Notes: generated by a model from the letters alone, not told the origin. A DNA stretch of 64,000 bases from Micromonospora trifolii (GCF_022229005.1 NZ_JAKKFD010000017.1:124001-188000), one strand, 5' to 3'; counted from the stretch's first letter, positions 42,619-51,744 are shown. Numbers and translations are program-made.

Positions 42619-43389
42619 ATGGTTCGAGGCACCCGCGACGAGCTGCTCGGACGCTTGGCTGAGGCGGTTGGCTCCGTCACGGTCGCCCACCCGACGCGGG
42701 TCGCCGTCGACGGACCGCCCGCCGCCGGCAAGACCACACTCGCCGACGAGTTGGCCGCCGTTCTGCGTGAACAGGGCCGCGACGTCATCCGCGCCACGAT
42801 CGACGAATTCCTCTTCCCCCGGGCGCGGCGCTATCCGCGCGGCGAGTACTCGGCCGAAGGCTGCTATTACGACACCCACGACCACGAGGCGCTGAACCGG
42901 GTTCTGCTCGATCCGCTCGGCCCGGGCGGAGATCGACGCTTCCAGCCCGCTGTCTACGACCGCACCGCGGACGCCGTGCTGTCCCCGCCGGTCACGACCG
43001 CCCCGGCCGACGCCGTGCTCGTCTTCGACGGCGTCTTCCTCCTGCGTCCGGAACTGGTTGACCGGTGGGACCTGCGCATCTTCGTGTCGACGTCGCTGGA
43101 GAAGACAGTGGATCGTGCCGTGATCCGAGAGAGCCGGGTGTCAACTCGGGCCGACATCGAACGACGCTGGCGCGAGCGCTACATCCCCTCGCAGCAGCTG
43201 TACTTCGCTACGGCCCGCCCGACCCAGCACGCCGACATCGTCGTGCACAACGACGAGCCCCAGCAGCCGGTGTGGGAGACCCGTTCTCCGAAGTCCTGGC
43301 GGCCAGGGGGTGACCGCCTTACGGATGGTCCACATACTCGCCGAACGGCTCGATCGAGCCATCCCAACCGTTCCAACCCTGTTGGGTGA
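42619..43389 (+). CDS. Uridine-kinase-like P-loop kinase
   Basis: A 256-residue phosphoryl-transferase of the uridine kinase/phosphoribulokinase type. The P-loop GPPAAGKTT is near residues 34-42. IRATIDEFLFPRARRYPRG holds the substrate aspartate, and VFDGVFLLRPEL and RYIPSQQLYF follow. It would phosphorylate a nucleoside or related small molecule in the cytoplasm. The last 25 residues read through the 3' end of the convergent gene (71-bp overlap) and are low-complexity, so a lost stop codon is possible. Confidence 0.82.
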   Translation: MVRGTRDELLGRLAEAVGSVTVAHPTRVAVDGPPAAGKTTLADELAAVLREQGRDVIRATIDEFLFPRARRYPRGEYSAEGCYYDTHDHEALNRVLLDPLGPGGDRRFQPAVYDRTADAVLSPPVTTAPADAVLVFDGVFLLRPELVDRWDLRIFVSTSLEKTVDRAVIRESRVSTRADIERRWRERYIPSQQLYFATARPTQHADIVVHNDEPQQPVWETRSPKSWRPGGDRLTDGPHTRRTARSSHPNRSNPVG

Positions 43390-43735
43390 GCTGCCCGTTC
43401 GCGTAGGTGTACGACCAGCGGGCGCCGTCCTCGCCCTCGATCTGGACGGTTCCGGAGCGCACGAACGGCGCGATCGCGACGTAGAAGGCAGTTGTCTGGT
43501 TCGACCACTTGGGGTCGCCCTCGTCGTCGTACCCGAACTCGATCCAGTCTCCGTCGCGAACGATCGTGGCCCTGGCCGGGTCCGCCAGGTCAACCAGCGT
43601 GCCATTCGGCGGAAACTCATCCGGCCGATACCAGCCTCCTCGGCCGGCCAGGGCGGCCTGGACGGCGGCGACCGCAGCGGCGTCGTCCGACTCCGGGAGG
43701 TGCAGACGACCCGAAGGAACCACTGTGTATCCCAC
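43319..43735 (-). CDS. Hypothetical soluble protein
   Basis: About 138 residues, rich in aromatic and acidic residues (WIEFGYDDEGDPKWSNQT, WSYTYANGQLTQQGWNGW), likely a small beta-rich cytoplasmic protein. No known family is recognised. On the minus strand TAGGGT lies 7 nt before the GTG at 43735, suggesting a leaderless transcript and fixing that start over the GTG at 43744. Its 3' end overlaps the convergent kinase gene. Confidence 0.65.
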   Translation of the reverse strand: MGYTVVPSGRLHLPESDDAAAVAAVQAALAGRGGWYRPDEFPPNGTLVDLADPARATIVRDGDWIEFGYDDEGDPKWSNQTTAFYVAIAPFVRSGTVQIEGEDGARWSYTYANGQLTQQGWNGWDGSIEPFGEYVDHP

Positions 43736-43776
43736 GGCGCGCACCCTACAACGGTCGATGTGTGGCTGGCTGCCCC

Positions 43777-44343
43777 TCAGGATGTGGTGGAACGCAGGTC
43801 GCGGAGACGGTACTGGCCCGGGAGATCGCAGCAGCCTTCGGCGTGGAGGTCGAGGGAGGGGGAGTCGAGGGTGGACGGCGTGAAGTAGGACGGGTCGAGG
43901 TGGTAGGTCAATGTGGTGCCGGTGCCGCCCGGTGCGTCGACATCGTGGGCTGGGCCGGTGGGGCGTAGGCCGACGAGGTCCTGACGCAGACCGTGGCCCC
44001 CGTGCCAGGTCTCGACAGTGGTGTGGGTGCTCACCGCTGCGGCTGCGGCGTGGACCCAGCGGTAGGAGGTCAGGAGGGAGTCGTAGTAGCCGGCCATCGA
44101 GCCGTCCGGGCCGGTCGGCCAGTTGTCACCTATCGAGAACGCGAGCTCGCCGAGGATCTCGACGGTGACCTCGGGTGCACCGGTCGGCGCGACTCTCGGG
44201 CCCGGGTGGAGCGAAGCAATGACGACGGCGGTCAAGACGCTGGTTGCCAGGTGCGCATCGGCCCCGAAGTACATGCCCGGGCGGCGGCGGACCGACTCGT
44301 CGAAGTCCAGGACCGTGATGTTCGCTGCGGTGTACTCACTCAC
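43777..44343 (-). CDS. Degenerate GyrB-like N-terminal ATPase-fold protein
   Basis: A 188-residue protein whose start ITVLDFDESVRRRPGMYFG matches the GyrB/ParE opening ITVLxxxExVRxRPGMYIG. The later GGTGTTLTYHLDPSYFTPSTLD matches the GyrB block GTTIRFWADPEIFETTxYD. Between them the residues needed for ATP are gone: the N-box VDNAIDE is absent (AVVIASLH stands in its place), GDNWPTGPD replaces DNGRGIP, and the GLHGVG loop is missing. It is about a third of GyrB with no transducer or toprim part. Probably a pseudo-enzyme, possibly a gyrase decoy or regulator; this is inference. Confidence 0.65.
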   Translation of the reverse strand: MSEYTAANITVLDFDESVRRRPGMYFGADAHLATSVLTAVVIASLHPGPRVAPTGAPEVTVEILGELAFSIGDNWPTGPDGSMAGYYDSLLTSYRWVHAAAAAVSTHTTVETWHGGHGLRQDLVGLRPTGPAHDVDAPGGTGTTLTYHLDPSYFTPSTLDSPSLDLHAEGCCDLPGQYRLRDLRSTTS

Positions 44344-44503
44344 GGGCTTACGGTGCCCGAACCGGTCGAGAAAGAGAAGAAGGTGCGGCGGGACGGCCTT
44401 TTCAGGATGCCCGGCAACGCGGGCCCATTACGGGCGGCCAGGTAGCCCGTTGGCGGGTTTGGGCCGGGCCTCTCGTCTGTCGCGGGTGTTGGTCCAGCCG
44501 GCC
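44344..44503. other. Short gap with nothing recognised
   Basis: This 160-bp gap between the VapC-like gene and the GyrB-like gene shows no gene, tRNA or strong hairpin. Confidence 0.3.
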
Positions 44504-44878
44504 TTATACCTTGAGGACGTCCACGTCGTACAGCGCGATCGACGGGTCGCGGGAGGCCAGGGTCAAATTCTCGATGATTGCCTGCGCCACCAGCATGCGG
44601 TCGAAGGGATCGCGGTGGTGCGGTGGCAGGCGACCGGCGGCGATGGCGTGGGTGTGAGTCACCGGGAGTTCACGGAAGCCCATGTCTCTCACCCGCTCTG
44701 CCAGGTCAGAGGGTCCGACGAGCTTCCCCGTGCCTTGTTTGACAGTGATCTCCCAAAGGGTGACCGGGGAGAGAAAGATGTCCGGCTCATGGCGTAGCCG
44801 GTCGAGGAACTCGGCGCCGAGATTCGCGTCGCCGGTGATGGCCCTGAGCGCGACGTGGGTGTCCAGGAGCAGGGTCAT
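44504..44878 (-). CDS. vapC: PIN-domain toxin, VapC family
   Basis: A 124-residue PIN ribonuclease. Acidic metal residues are D6 (LLLDTHVAL), E in TLWEITVK, D in HHRDPFDRML and D in LASRDPSI, so the active site is complete. VapC toxins cleave RNA such as tRNA. Its ATG overlaps the antitoxin stop (ATGA), the normal order antitoxin-toxin. Confidence 0.9.
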   Translation of the reverse strand: MTLLLDTHVALRAITGDANLGAEFLDRLRHEPDIFLSPVTLWEITVKQGTGKLVGPSDLAERVRDMGFRELPVTHTHAIAAGRLPPHHRDPFDRMLVAQAIIENLTLASRDPSIALYDVDVLKV

Positions 44879-45129
44879 GCGCCGATGCCGAAGTCGGCCG
44901 CGATCTCGGCGTTGGTCTGTGGTGAGTCCCAGTCGCCGGAGAGGTCCAGTTGCCCGGCGAGGGAGCCGATCGCAGTGCGGTTGGCCCGCCGGACCAACGG
45001 CACGACCTTTGCTGCCGGCGTGCCGGCCCGGTCGATGATGATCTCCTCGCCGCGCTCGACTCGTTCGATGATTCGCGACAAATGGGTCTTGGCATCGTGC
45101 ATGTTGTAGTGCGCGGCCTCAGCCGACAT
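44875..45129 (-). CDS. vapB: Phd/YefM-type antitoxin
   Basis: An 84-residue antitoxin: MHDAKTHLSRIIERVERGEE is the Phd/YefM DNA-binding part, IIDRAGTPAAKVVPL follows, and the acidic C-terminal tail (DWDSPQTNAEIAADFGIG) should wrap the toxin. It represses its own operon, probably through the palindrome at 45144-45168. Confidence 0.9.
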   Translation of the reverse strand: MSAEAAHYNMHDAKTHLSRIIERVERGEEIIIDRAGTPAAKVVPLVRRANRTAIGSLAGQLDLSGDWDSPQTNAEIAADFGIGA

Positions 45130-45143
45130 GGCACAACCTCCAT

Positions 45144-45168
45144 GGTTAGCTAAGGGCTTAGTCTAGCC
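45144..45168 (-). promoter_or_regulatory. Antitoxin operator/promoter palindrome
   Basis: CTAAG-GG-CTTAG (45150-45161) is a perfect palindrome inside a longer imperfect one (GGTTAG on one side, CTAGCC on the other). It ends 15 bp before the antitoxin start, where autorepression would act. Confidence 0.5.
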
Positions 45169-45196
45169 TGTTCGGCCTCATGTGCCAGCGGTACGG

Positions 45197-45901
45197 CTAT
45201 GTGTCGCCGCGACTCTGCTCGCGGGTGCGCTGAATGCTGCCGACCTCGCCTTTGATCGGGAGCCAGTAGAAGGGGATGAACGCGATGACCACTACGAGGC
45301 CCACGACCGGATGAAGAGCGCCCAATGCGGTCCCGACGACGATCCAGAACGGCGCAGGGCGGAAGCGCCTGCTGATCGCCCGGGCGGTGTCGTTGTCGGT
45401 GGCGGAGGTCAGCAGGCGTCGGCCGTGCCTGGCGTACTCCCAGATCACATTGAAGAGGATGGCGGCCACCACGTAGGTGGCCCCGTAGAAGATGAGTGCG
45501 GTGCGCTTGCCGTGGCCGGACTCGAACGCGTGGGCCAGGAGGGAGGAGGCGAACGGCAGGAACGCGATCACCATCAGCAGCAGGGTGTTGAGCAGGAGCA
45601 GCATGCGGTCGGCGGAGCGGATGTGGTCGAACATGACGTGGTGATTCACCCACATCTGTCCGATCAGCAGGAAGGTGATGGCGTACGCCACGTATGAGGG
45701 CCACAGTTCGGCGAGGCCGCGGAGCAGGTGTTCGGTGTCCTCCGGCGGCTGGATCTCCAGGACGAGCAGGGTGACGGCGATGGCAATGACCGCGTCGCTG
45801 AAGGTGACCAGCCGCTTCGGATCTCGTTCCGCACCGATCGGGCTGCTGGATCTGTTCGCGTCCTTCGCGGAGGCGTCGTGGGCCGCGCGGAACCAGCGCA
45901 T
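45197..45901 (-). CDS. TMEM175-family potassium channel-like protein
   Basis: A 234-residue membrane protein with about six helices. The TMEM175/DUF1211 hallmark RLVTFSDAVIAIAVTLLVLE lies at about 30-50, with the FSD pore motif. Bacterial members are potassium-selective channels. ATG 45901 follows GGGGGAGG; upstream in-frame extensions are arginine- and glycine-rich and probably untranslated. Confidence 0.88.
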   Translation of the reverse strand: MRWFRAAHDASAKDANRSSSPIGAERDPKRLVTFSDAVIAIAVTLLVLEIQPPEDTEHLLRGLAELWPSYVAYAITFLLIGQMWVNHHVMFDHIRSADRMLLLLNTLLLMVIAFLPFASSLLAHAFESGHGKRTALIFYGATYVVAAILFNVIWEYARHGRRLLTSATDNDTARAISRRFRPAPFWIVVGTALGALHPVVGLVVVIAFIPFYWLPIKGEVGSIQRTREQSRGDT

Positions 45902-46047
45902 GAGCCTCCCCCAGGGTGAGAGCACCCGGTCACGCACCGCAGGCAGGGCTGCCCACGGTGGTGATCCAAGAGCCGTCCGGTGCCGCGGGTTCCCGCCTTC
46001 GTATGAGCCAAACCGGCTTGCGGCTGCCGTACCAGCCCCTGCTGCCG

Positions 46048-46479
46048 TCACCGATCCCTGACCCGTTGCCGCCACCACGCCTGCGCGTGCCACGGACTCA
46101 GCTCGGCAGCTCGGGGGTCAGGCAGCGTCTTCCGGAGAAACTCCTCGTCCAACGGGTCGACGACACGTCGCAACTCGCGGCGGGCGGCCGTTGGCAGTCG
46201 GCGCATCGCGTCGCCCAGGACGTCTCGCTGGTACAACACATCGCAACCCGGACAGGGACAGTCATCCCCTAGATCCAGCCACCGTCCCGAGCGTCGGATG
46301 ACGCTACGGTAGCCGGCCAGCGCGGTCGCTACTGAAACGAAACCCGGATGGGTGCCTTCGAGCCTGGCGATCGCCGCGTTCGCGCCGTTCGACAGACCAT
46401 CGATGGGGCGGAGCTTGCCCGCATTCCGCCCGGCCGACGTCAACAGTGCGCGCAGCGCACCAGGTGACCTACGCGCCAT
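46048..46479 (-). CDS. Hypothetical protein with CxCxxC
   Basis: A 143-residue basic protein. The centre has DDCPCPGCDVLYQRD, a possible zinc site, and the C-terminal half is helical (AMRRLPTAARRELRRVVDPLDEEFL broken at residues 90-115). I do not recognise the family. It has an ATG start with no clear Shine-Dalgarno. Confidence 0.6.
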   Translation of the reverse strand: MARRSPGALRALLTSAGRNAGKLRPIDGLSNGANAAIARLEGTHPGFVSVATALAGYRSVIRRSGRWLDLGDDCPCPGCDVLYQRDVLGDAMRRLPTAARRELRRVVDPLDEEFLRKTLPDPRAAELSPWHAQAWWRQRVRDR

Positions 46480-46579
46480 TGGCCTTTCGGAGCTGAGTCA
46501 TGACGAGCACCCTGCCACACCACGACCAGGCCCCGCCAACCCATTCACGCGGTGGTGACGCCGTCTGGATGAGTCGGCC

Positions 46580-47032
46580 TCAGCCGATGTTGATCAGCAA
46601 CACCTGGTCGTCGCGAAGGTCGGAAATGGTGTCGCGCAACAGCCTCAACGTGTCCAGACCGGCCAGGCCGCTCTCCTCGAAAACCACCCCCATGTCCGCG
46701 AAGTGGGCGGCCAACTCCTCCTCGCGGTGCGCGCCGGGATCGAGCTGTTCCGACAACCCCGGGGCTGGAGTGATGAGCGTGGTCAGGCCGTACGCGCTGT
46801 TGATGGCCTCGGACTCGGCGTTGAACTCCGACGGCTCCAGGTCGATGCCGCGCTCCTCCAGATAGGTCAGGACGTACAGCATGCAGTAGCCGGACCAGTC
46901 GTACTCCTGCCGCGTCTTGCTCCCGTGTTCCGCCAGATACGTGTGGAACGACGACGGCGATGTGCGGGCCAGGCGGGCCAGCTCGGTGATGCTGTCCCTG
47001 GGGACCACTGTCAGTGACGCGATGGCAGACAA
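46580..47032 (-). CDS. Hypothetical protein
   Basis: A 150-residue soluble acidic protein (EYDWSGYCMLYVLTYLEERG, LRDTISDLRDDQVLLINIG). No family is recognised. TTG 47032 is the likely start because GGAGG precedes it; the nearby ATG is out of frame. It lies just downstream of the reductase gene on the same strand and may share its transcript. Confidence 0.6.
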   Translation of the reverse strand: MSAIASLTVVPRDSITELARLARTSPSSFHTYLAEHGSKTRQEYDWSGYCMLYVLTYLEERGIDLEPSEFNAESEAINSAYGLTTLITPAPGLSEQLDPGAHREEELAAHFADMGVVFEESGLAGLDTLRLLRDTISDLRDDQVLLINIG

Positions 47033-47048
47033 CGCATCCTCCGCCGGT

Positions 47049-47669
47049 CTAGGAGAGCACTCGGTAGGTCACGTGCAGGACCGTGCTTGCCGCTCGCGCC
47101 GTCACCTGTTCGAGGGTCAGCGCCGGAACACCGTCGAACAGCCGCACGCCGGCGCCGAGGGTGATCGGCGCGATGTGCAACCGCAGTTCGTCGACCAGAC
47201 CGGCGGCGAGGTACTGGTTGATGGTGGTCGCGCCGCCGTGGATCAGGATGTCGCCGCCACCGGCCGCCGTGCGTGCCTGCGCGAGCGCCGACTCGATCCC
47301 GTCGGTCACGAAGTGGAAGGTGGTGTCGCCCGCCATGGGCTGCGGCTCGCGCGCGTGATGGGTGAGCACGAACACCGGCTTGTGGAACGGTGGGTCCTCA
47401 CCCCACCAGCCGTTCCACTGCCGATCCCACTCGCCGCGCACCGGACCGAACATGTTGCGGCCCATGATGACCGCTGAGGCGGCGTTGCTCAGGTCGAGCT
47501 CGGCCTGGTTCTCCTCAGCGGCGTCGAACATCCAGGCGTGCAGCCCTCGGCCCCAGCCGTCGCCACCATCGTCACCGAACGGGCGTTCCTCGGTCTGCTT
47601 GAGCCCGGCCGAGTACCCGTCGGCGGAGATGGTCTGGTCGGCGATCACCCTGCCGCTACGTGTGGTCAC
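47049..47669 (-). CDS. Dihydrofolate-reductase/RibD C-terminal family protein
   Basis: About 206 residues with the RibD C-terminal fold: VIADQTISADGYSAG, AVIMGRNMFGPVRGEW, VFVLTHHAREP, the NADPH site ILIHGGATTINQYLAAGLVDEL and a final LRLHIAPITLGAGVRLF. Such proteins are NADPH reductases of uncertain substrate. GTG 47669, with AGGTGAG upstream, is preferred; GTG 47678 is three codons earlier. Confidence 0.88.
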   Translation of the reverse strand: MTTRSGRVIADQTISADGYSAGLKQTEERPFGDDGGDGWGRGLHAWMFDAAEENQAELDLSNAASAVIMGRNMFGPVRGEWDRQWNGWWGEDPPFHKPVFVLTHHAREPQPMAGDTTFHFVTDGIESALAQARTAAGGGDILIHGGATTINQYLAAGLVDELRLHIAPITLGAGVRLFDGVPALTLEQVTARAASTVLHVTYRVLS

Positions 47670-47678
47670 TGCACTCAC

Positions 47679-48596
47679 CTATCGGGGGGACGGGGACGGT
47701 TGGACGTTCCGGCCGTCGACGGTCGGCCACGGCACGACGGGGTCGGCAGCCGGACGATCGGGTTGCGCGAGAAGGAACATGAGGATCAGACCGGCCATCA
47801 TCACCAAGGGGACCATGCCGCAGGCGACAGTCACCACCACCGCCGTGACCCGAGAGCTGGGGTCTCTCCCGCTCTGCCACCTCGGGAACGAGTACACACC
47901 CAGCAGTAGGAGAACGAGCCACAGTGGCACCAGCAAGGGGGCGAGGGCGGGCCAGGCGGACCACACCGGCTCGTCGGCCGCGCCCCGGCCGAGGGCCGCC
48001 CAGGTGAGGGCGGTGCCCGGGAGGAGGCCAGCCGTCACCAGGGTGCAGACCAGCAGGGGTACGGGTCGACGTCGCCGTGCCACCCACCCGAACAGCGCCG
48101 CGCCGGCTGCGGCGCCGGCGACGGTGCCAGCGACAGTGCTGACGAGGAACGTGCCGGGCGCGGCCGGTGCGATGGTCAGCTCTGTCCCGCTCGCCGAGTA
48201 GTCGAGCGTGATCGTCAGCCCGTCGCGCTCAGCCCGCCAGCCGTCGCACAGGTAGCCAGGGACGCGGCGGAGGCCCTGCCAGCCCTGCGACACGGCGTTG
48301 CGTCGAAGCTGCTCGGAGAGCCCGCAGTCGTCACCATCGACGTACCAGAAGAACGCCTGGCCCGAACCCAGGTCGTCGGCAGCGAGATCGACGCCCCACC
48401 GGGAGCCCTGCACGACTCGACCCGAGTCGACCGGCACCGCGCCAGGAAGCAACTGCGCTGCCATTGTCCGCGCCTGGTCGTCGGTGGGCGGCGTGACACC
48501 GCGGCCGCCGTACCAGGCACCGAGGCTCAGGCCGACAGTACCCAGCAACACCGCACCGAGCAGCACCATTGCGACGCGCCGCAGCCGATGGCTCAT
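47679..48596 (-). CDS. Hypothetical membrane protein
   Basis: A 305-residue protein. One N-terminal helix (VAMVLLGAVLLGTVGLSLGA) is followed by an extracytoplasmic domain with two cysteines (DDCGLS, YLCDGW), then four more helices in the C-terminal half and a short proline/serine tail. It is in line with the reductase and the large regulator on the same strand. No family recognised. Confidence 0.65.
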   Translation of the reverse strand: MSHRLRRVAMVLLGAVLLGTVGLSLGAWYGGRGVTPPTDDQARTMAAQLLPGAVPVDSGRVVQGSRWGVDLAADDLGSGQAFFWYVDGDDCGLSEQLRRNAVSQGWQGLRRVPGYLCDGWRAERDGLTITLDYSASGTELTIAPAAPGTFLVSTVAGTVAGAAAGAALFGWVARRRRPVPLLVCTLVTAGLLPGTALTWAALGRGAADEPVWSAWPALAPLLVPLWLVLLLLGVYSFPRWQSGRDPSSRVTAVVVTVACGMVPLVMMAGLILMFLLAQPDRPAADPVVPWPTVDGRNVQPSPSPR

Positions 48597-48621
48597 CGGC
48601 GCACCTCTCTGCCGTAATGCG

Positions 48622-51600
48622 CTAGAGGGTAGCTTCCAGGGTCCGTGCGTGCTGCCCGGTGGATGTCGCCGCAGGGATGGGCTCCCTGCGGGATGTGCCG
48701 CACACCTTGTCTCGCGGCTGGGCCGGCACGCCGATGGCGGACATCGCCTCCTCGTAGCGTCGGTACGCCTGTGCGGCCTCGCCGTGCCGGCCCGCCGCCG
48801 CCAACGTCCGGATGAACTCGCCGTGCACACCCTCGTCGTGGGGTTCCAGTTCGAGAGCGCGGCCGAGGTGGCGGACGGTCTCGTCGACGTCGCCGGCGTC
48901 GCGGGCGAGCGAGGCCAGCTTGCGTACCACGCGCAGGTAGACCCGGCGTGCCTCCTCGCGGGTCGGTCGGGACCAGTCGTCGTACGGCTCGTCCTCCAGG
49001 AAGTCTCCCCGGTAGCGCTGTTCGGCGAGGAGCAGCGAGGCCCCTGCGTCTTCGGTTTCCCCCTGCTCGGCCAGCCGGAGACCGTGTGCCGATTCGGTGA
49101 GGAACTCCTCGACGTCGAGTTCGAGGTGACCGATGTCGAGGGCGAGACTCGGGTGCGCGGCGATGATGAAGTGGTCTGTGGGGCTGCGCCGCTGCGGATC
49201 GAGCACGCCCCGGAGGGTGGACAGCGCCACGGAGAGCCGGTGACCGACCCGGCCCGGATCCTGGCCGGGCCAGAGCGTCTCGCCGAGTTGCTCGCGAGGC
49301 ACCGCGCGACCACGCCGGGCGGCGAGGATCCGGAGAAGATCACGGGCCTTACGTGACTGCCAGGCCGGCGCCATCACCTGTGCGCCGTCCACGTACACCT
49401 CGAAGCGTCCGAGGGTGCGGACGGTGACCTCTGTGACGCGGCGTGGGCCCTGCCGGCTGAGCGTCGGCGGCGGCACACCGGCACTGGCCAGCCGCTCAGC
49501 GGCCAGCCGGGCGTCGACGCGCTCCTGGGGATCCGCCCCGGGCAGCCGGCTGAGCAACACAGTGAGGCGGTCCGCGGCCACCACCGACGTGATGTCGCGC
49601 AACGTCGCCGCCGCCTCCCGCCAGGCACGACGGGTGTCGTCGGTGTCGGCGGCGGCGGCCCCGCGAAGCTCCAGCGCCTCGGCGAGCGCCGCGCGGTCGC
49701 GATGCAGCCGGGCGGCGGTGGACGCGGTCAGCGCCACCTCCACGGCCCGGGTGCGGTCGCCGATCTCCAGCGCCACCCAGCCGAGCGCGAGTCGGGCGAG
49801 CGCCGAGTCGGGCCCGCGTTCCAGCTCGACAGCGCGTTGGGCGAGGGCGAACGCCGTCGCGCCGTCCTCAGCGGCCAGCACCCGAGCCAACCCGGCGAGC
49901 GCCGGCACCTGGATCTGGAGGTCGTTGACAGGTTCGCTGGCGCGCAGCGCCTCCTCGTACGCCGCGCGGGCCAGGTTGGTGCGGCCCCGCAGTGCGTGAA
50001 TATCGCCGATACCCACCAACGGGTACGCCACCTTGCGGGACCCCATCCGTTGAAGGAGCGGTACGGCACGTTCGTAACACGCGCTGGCCTGGGCGAGGTG
50101 ACCGAGGTGGAAGTGCGCCGCGCCCTCGTTGCAGAGCGCCAGCGCGAGCATCGCGGCGTACCCGTTGGTCTGGGCCAACTCCACGGCGGGCCGCACCTCC
50201 GCCAGTGCTTCGAGGTATCGGCCCTCGCCCACCAGAGCGGACGCCCGATTGGCGCGGATGCGGGTGACCTGGACGGTGTCGCGTGCCGCCTCGGCAGCGC
50301 GCAGCGCCTTCTCGTGATGCTCGTCGGCTGCCGGTCGATCACCACGAAGCTTGGCGTCCAGGGCGAGTGCGGTGTGCGCGGCGGCGAGCGCCGCGTCACC
50401 TCCGACAGCGGTCGCCGCCGCGAGGGCCCGTTCGGCGTTGTCCTGACACGCCGCGGTGTTCCCGCTGGTCCACTGTGCCGCGGCGGTCCAGGCGAGCAGT
50501 CGGGCGTTGTCGGTGGACGGGCGCGCGTCGAGCACACCACGTTGGAAGACCTCCAGGGCGGAGTGCGGTTCGCCGCGCAGATAGTGCACCAGGCCGTACC
50601 GCCAGGCGAGGCCCGCCGCCATGGGCTTCTGACGGTCGGCCAGCACGGCGTACGACGCGAGTGCGGTTTCGAAGTCGCCGCGCATCTGCTGCGCCTCCCC
50701 GTAGAGCAGCCGCAGGCCGTCGGACCGGGTGCGCTCGGGCAGGGACTGGAAGGCGTCCACGACGGCCTCGGCGCCGCCCGCGGCGAGCAGCGCCGCGCCG
50801 TGGTCGGCGAGGATCCGCGCTGCCGCCTCGGTGAGACCCGATTCCTGGTACGACCGGAGGGCCGGAACGAGGAACCCGTGCTCGGCGTACCACGGTGCCG
50901 CTCTCGCGTGCAGGCGTTGCGCCGCCGCCGGGGCCAACGGGAACCGGCGTCGGGCGACGCTGGCGACGACCGGCACCATCCGGTACCCGTGCCCGCTCGT
51001 CGTCGGGACGAGGAGGCCGGCCCGGGCCAGTTGGTCCAGCCAGTGAACTCCGTGTCGGTGCCCGAGCACGCGGGCCAGGTCCGGGTGGAACGGATCGAGG
51101 TGCGCCGCGTCCCGCAGCAGCCGGTGGACCTCCGGCGCCAGCTCCGCTAACACGTCACGCACCAGACACGACTCCAGCGGCGTACCCGGCTCGGTCAGAT
51201 CGTCCCAGTCGGTGCCGGCGGCAGCGGCCGTCCGGGCGGCCAGGGTGACCAGGGCCGGCCAACCGCTGGTCGCGTCGTGGATCCGGGCTGCGAGTGTCGG
51301 GTCGGTCAGGCCGTGGTCGGCGAGGACGGACGCCACCTGGTCGACTGAGAGCCGGAGGTCCGGCGGCCCGTGCTCGGCGAGCAGCCCGGACTGCCGCCGG
51401 GAGAGGGTCGGCGGGTGGCGGGTCAGGAGAACCACCCTGAGCTGCGGCGGCAGGTCTTCGAGGCTGTCCAGCAGCGCCTGTAGCCGGCGGCGGGGGAGTC
51501 GCGGCACGTCGTCGAGGACGAGCCAGCTTGGTTCGTCGACGGGCAGGTCCAGCGCGGATCGGGCGCTCAGCGAGACCAGGCGTTCCGGCCCGGCTGTCGC

Positions 51601-51744
51601 CAGGGCCGCGACGTCCGCCGCGTCGCACCAGCGCACCGGGCGGTCGCCCAGCCAGTCTCGTACGGCGAACGTCTTGCCGTACCCGGCCGCGCCCACCACG
51701 AGGGTGCACCGTCGGCTCAACCCGTGATCCGCTGCTGCGCTCAT
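48622..51744 (-). CDS. Large MalT/SARP hybrid transcriptional regulator (NTPase-TPR-wHTH-BTAD)
   Basis: A 1040-residue regulator. The N-terminal P-loop VVGAAGYGKTFAV is near residues 17-29, with a MalT-like ATPase region (WLVLDDVPRLPRR, VVLLTRHPP). A middle superhelix of TPR-like repeats spans about 330-770. The C-terminal OmpR-type winged helix (VRTLGRFEVYVDGAQV, SRKARDLLRILAARRGR) joins a BTAD domain ending near 1010. The order is the reverse of AfsR, where the DNA-binding end is N-terminal. It is divergent from a secreted-protein gene it may control. ATG 51744 follows GGGAGG. Confidence 0.9.
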   Translation of the reverse strand: MSAAADHGLSRRCTLVVGAAGYGKTFAVRDWLGDRPVRWCDAADVAALATAGPERLVSLSARSALDLPVDEPSWLVLDDVPRLPRRRLQALLDSLEDLPPQLRVVLLTRHPPTLSRRQSGLLAEHGPPDLRLSVDQVASVLADHGLTDPTLAARIHDATSGWPALVTLAARTAAAAGTDWDDLTEPGTPLESCLVRDVLAELAPEVHRLLRDAAHLDPFHPDLARVLGHRHGVHWLDQLARAGLLVPTTSGHGYRMVPVVASVARRRFPLAPAAAQRLHARAAPWYAEHGFLVPALRSYQESGLTEAAARILADHGAALLAAGGAEAVVDAFQSLPERTRSDGLRLLYGEAQQMRGDFETALASYAVLADRQKPMAAGLAWRYGLVHYLRGEPHSALEVFQRGVLDARPSTDNARLLAWTAAAQWTSGNTAACQDNAERALAAATAVGGDAALAAAHTALALDAKLRGDRPAADEHHEKALRAAEAARDTVQVTRIRANRASALVGEGRYLEALAEVRPAVELAQTNGYAAMLALALCNEGAAHFHLGHLAQASACYERAVPLLQRMGSRKVAYPLVGIGDIHALRGRTNLARAAYEEALRASEPVNDLQIQVPALAGLARVLAAEDGATAFALAQRAVELERGPDSALARLALGWVALEIGDRTRAVEVALTASTAARLHRDRAALAEALELRGAAAADTDDTRRAWREAAATLRDITSVVAADRLTVLLSRLPGADPQERVDARLAAERLASAGVPPPTLSRQGPRRVTEVTVRTLGRFEVYVDGAQVMAPAWQSRKARDLLRILAARRGRAVPREQLGETLWPGQDPGRVGHRLSVALSTLRGVLDPQRRSPTDHFIIAAHPSLALDIGHLELDVEEFLTESAHGLRLAEQGETEDAGASLLLAEQRYRGDFLEDEPYDDWSRPTREEARRVYLRVVRKLASLARDAGDVDETVRHLGRALELEPHDEGVHGEFIRTLAAAGRHGEAAQAYRRYEEAMSAIGVPAQPRDKVCGTSRREPIPAATSTGQHARTLEATL

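Noticed and set aside
43319..43389. Extended C-terminus of the P-loop kinase as functional sequence
   Set aside because: The last 25 residues are Arg/Ser/Pro-rich and antisense to the convergent gene, so they are most likely read-through past a lost stop rather than a domain.
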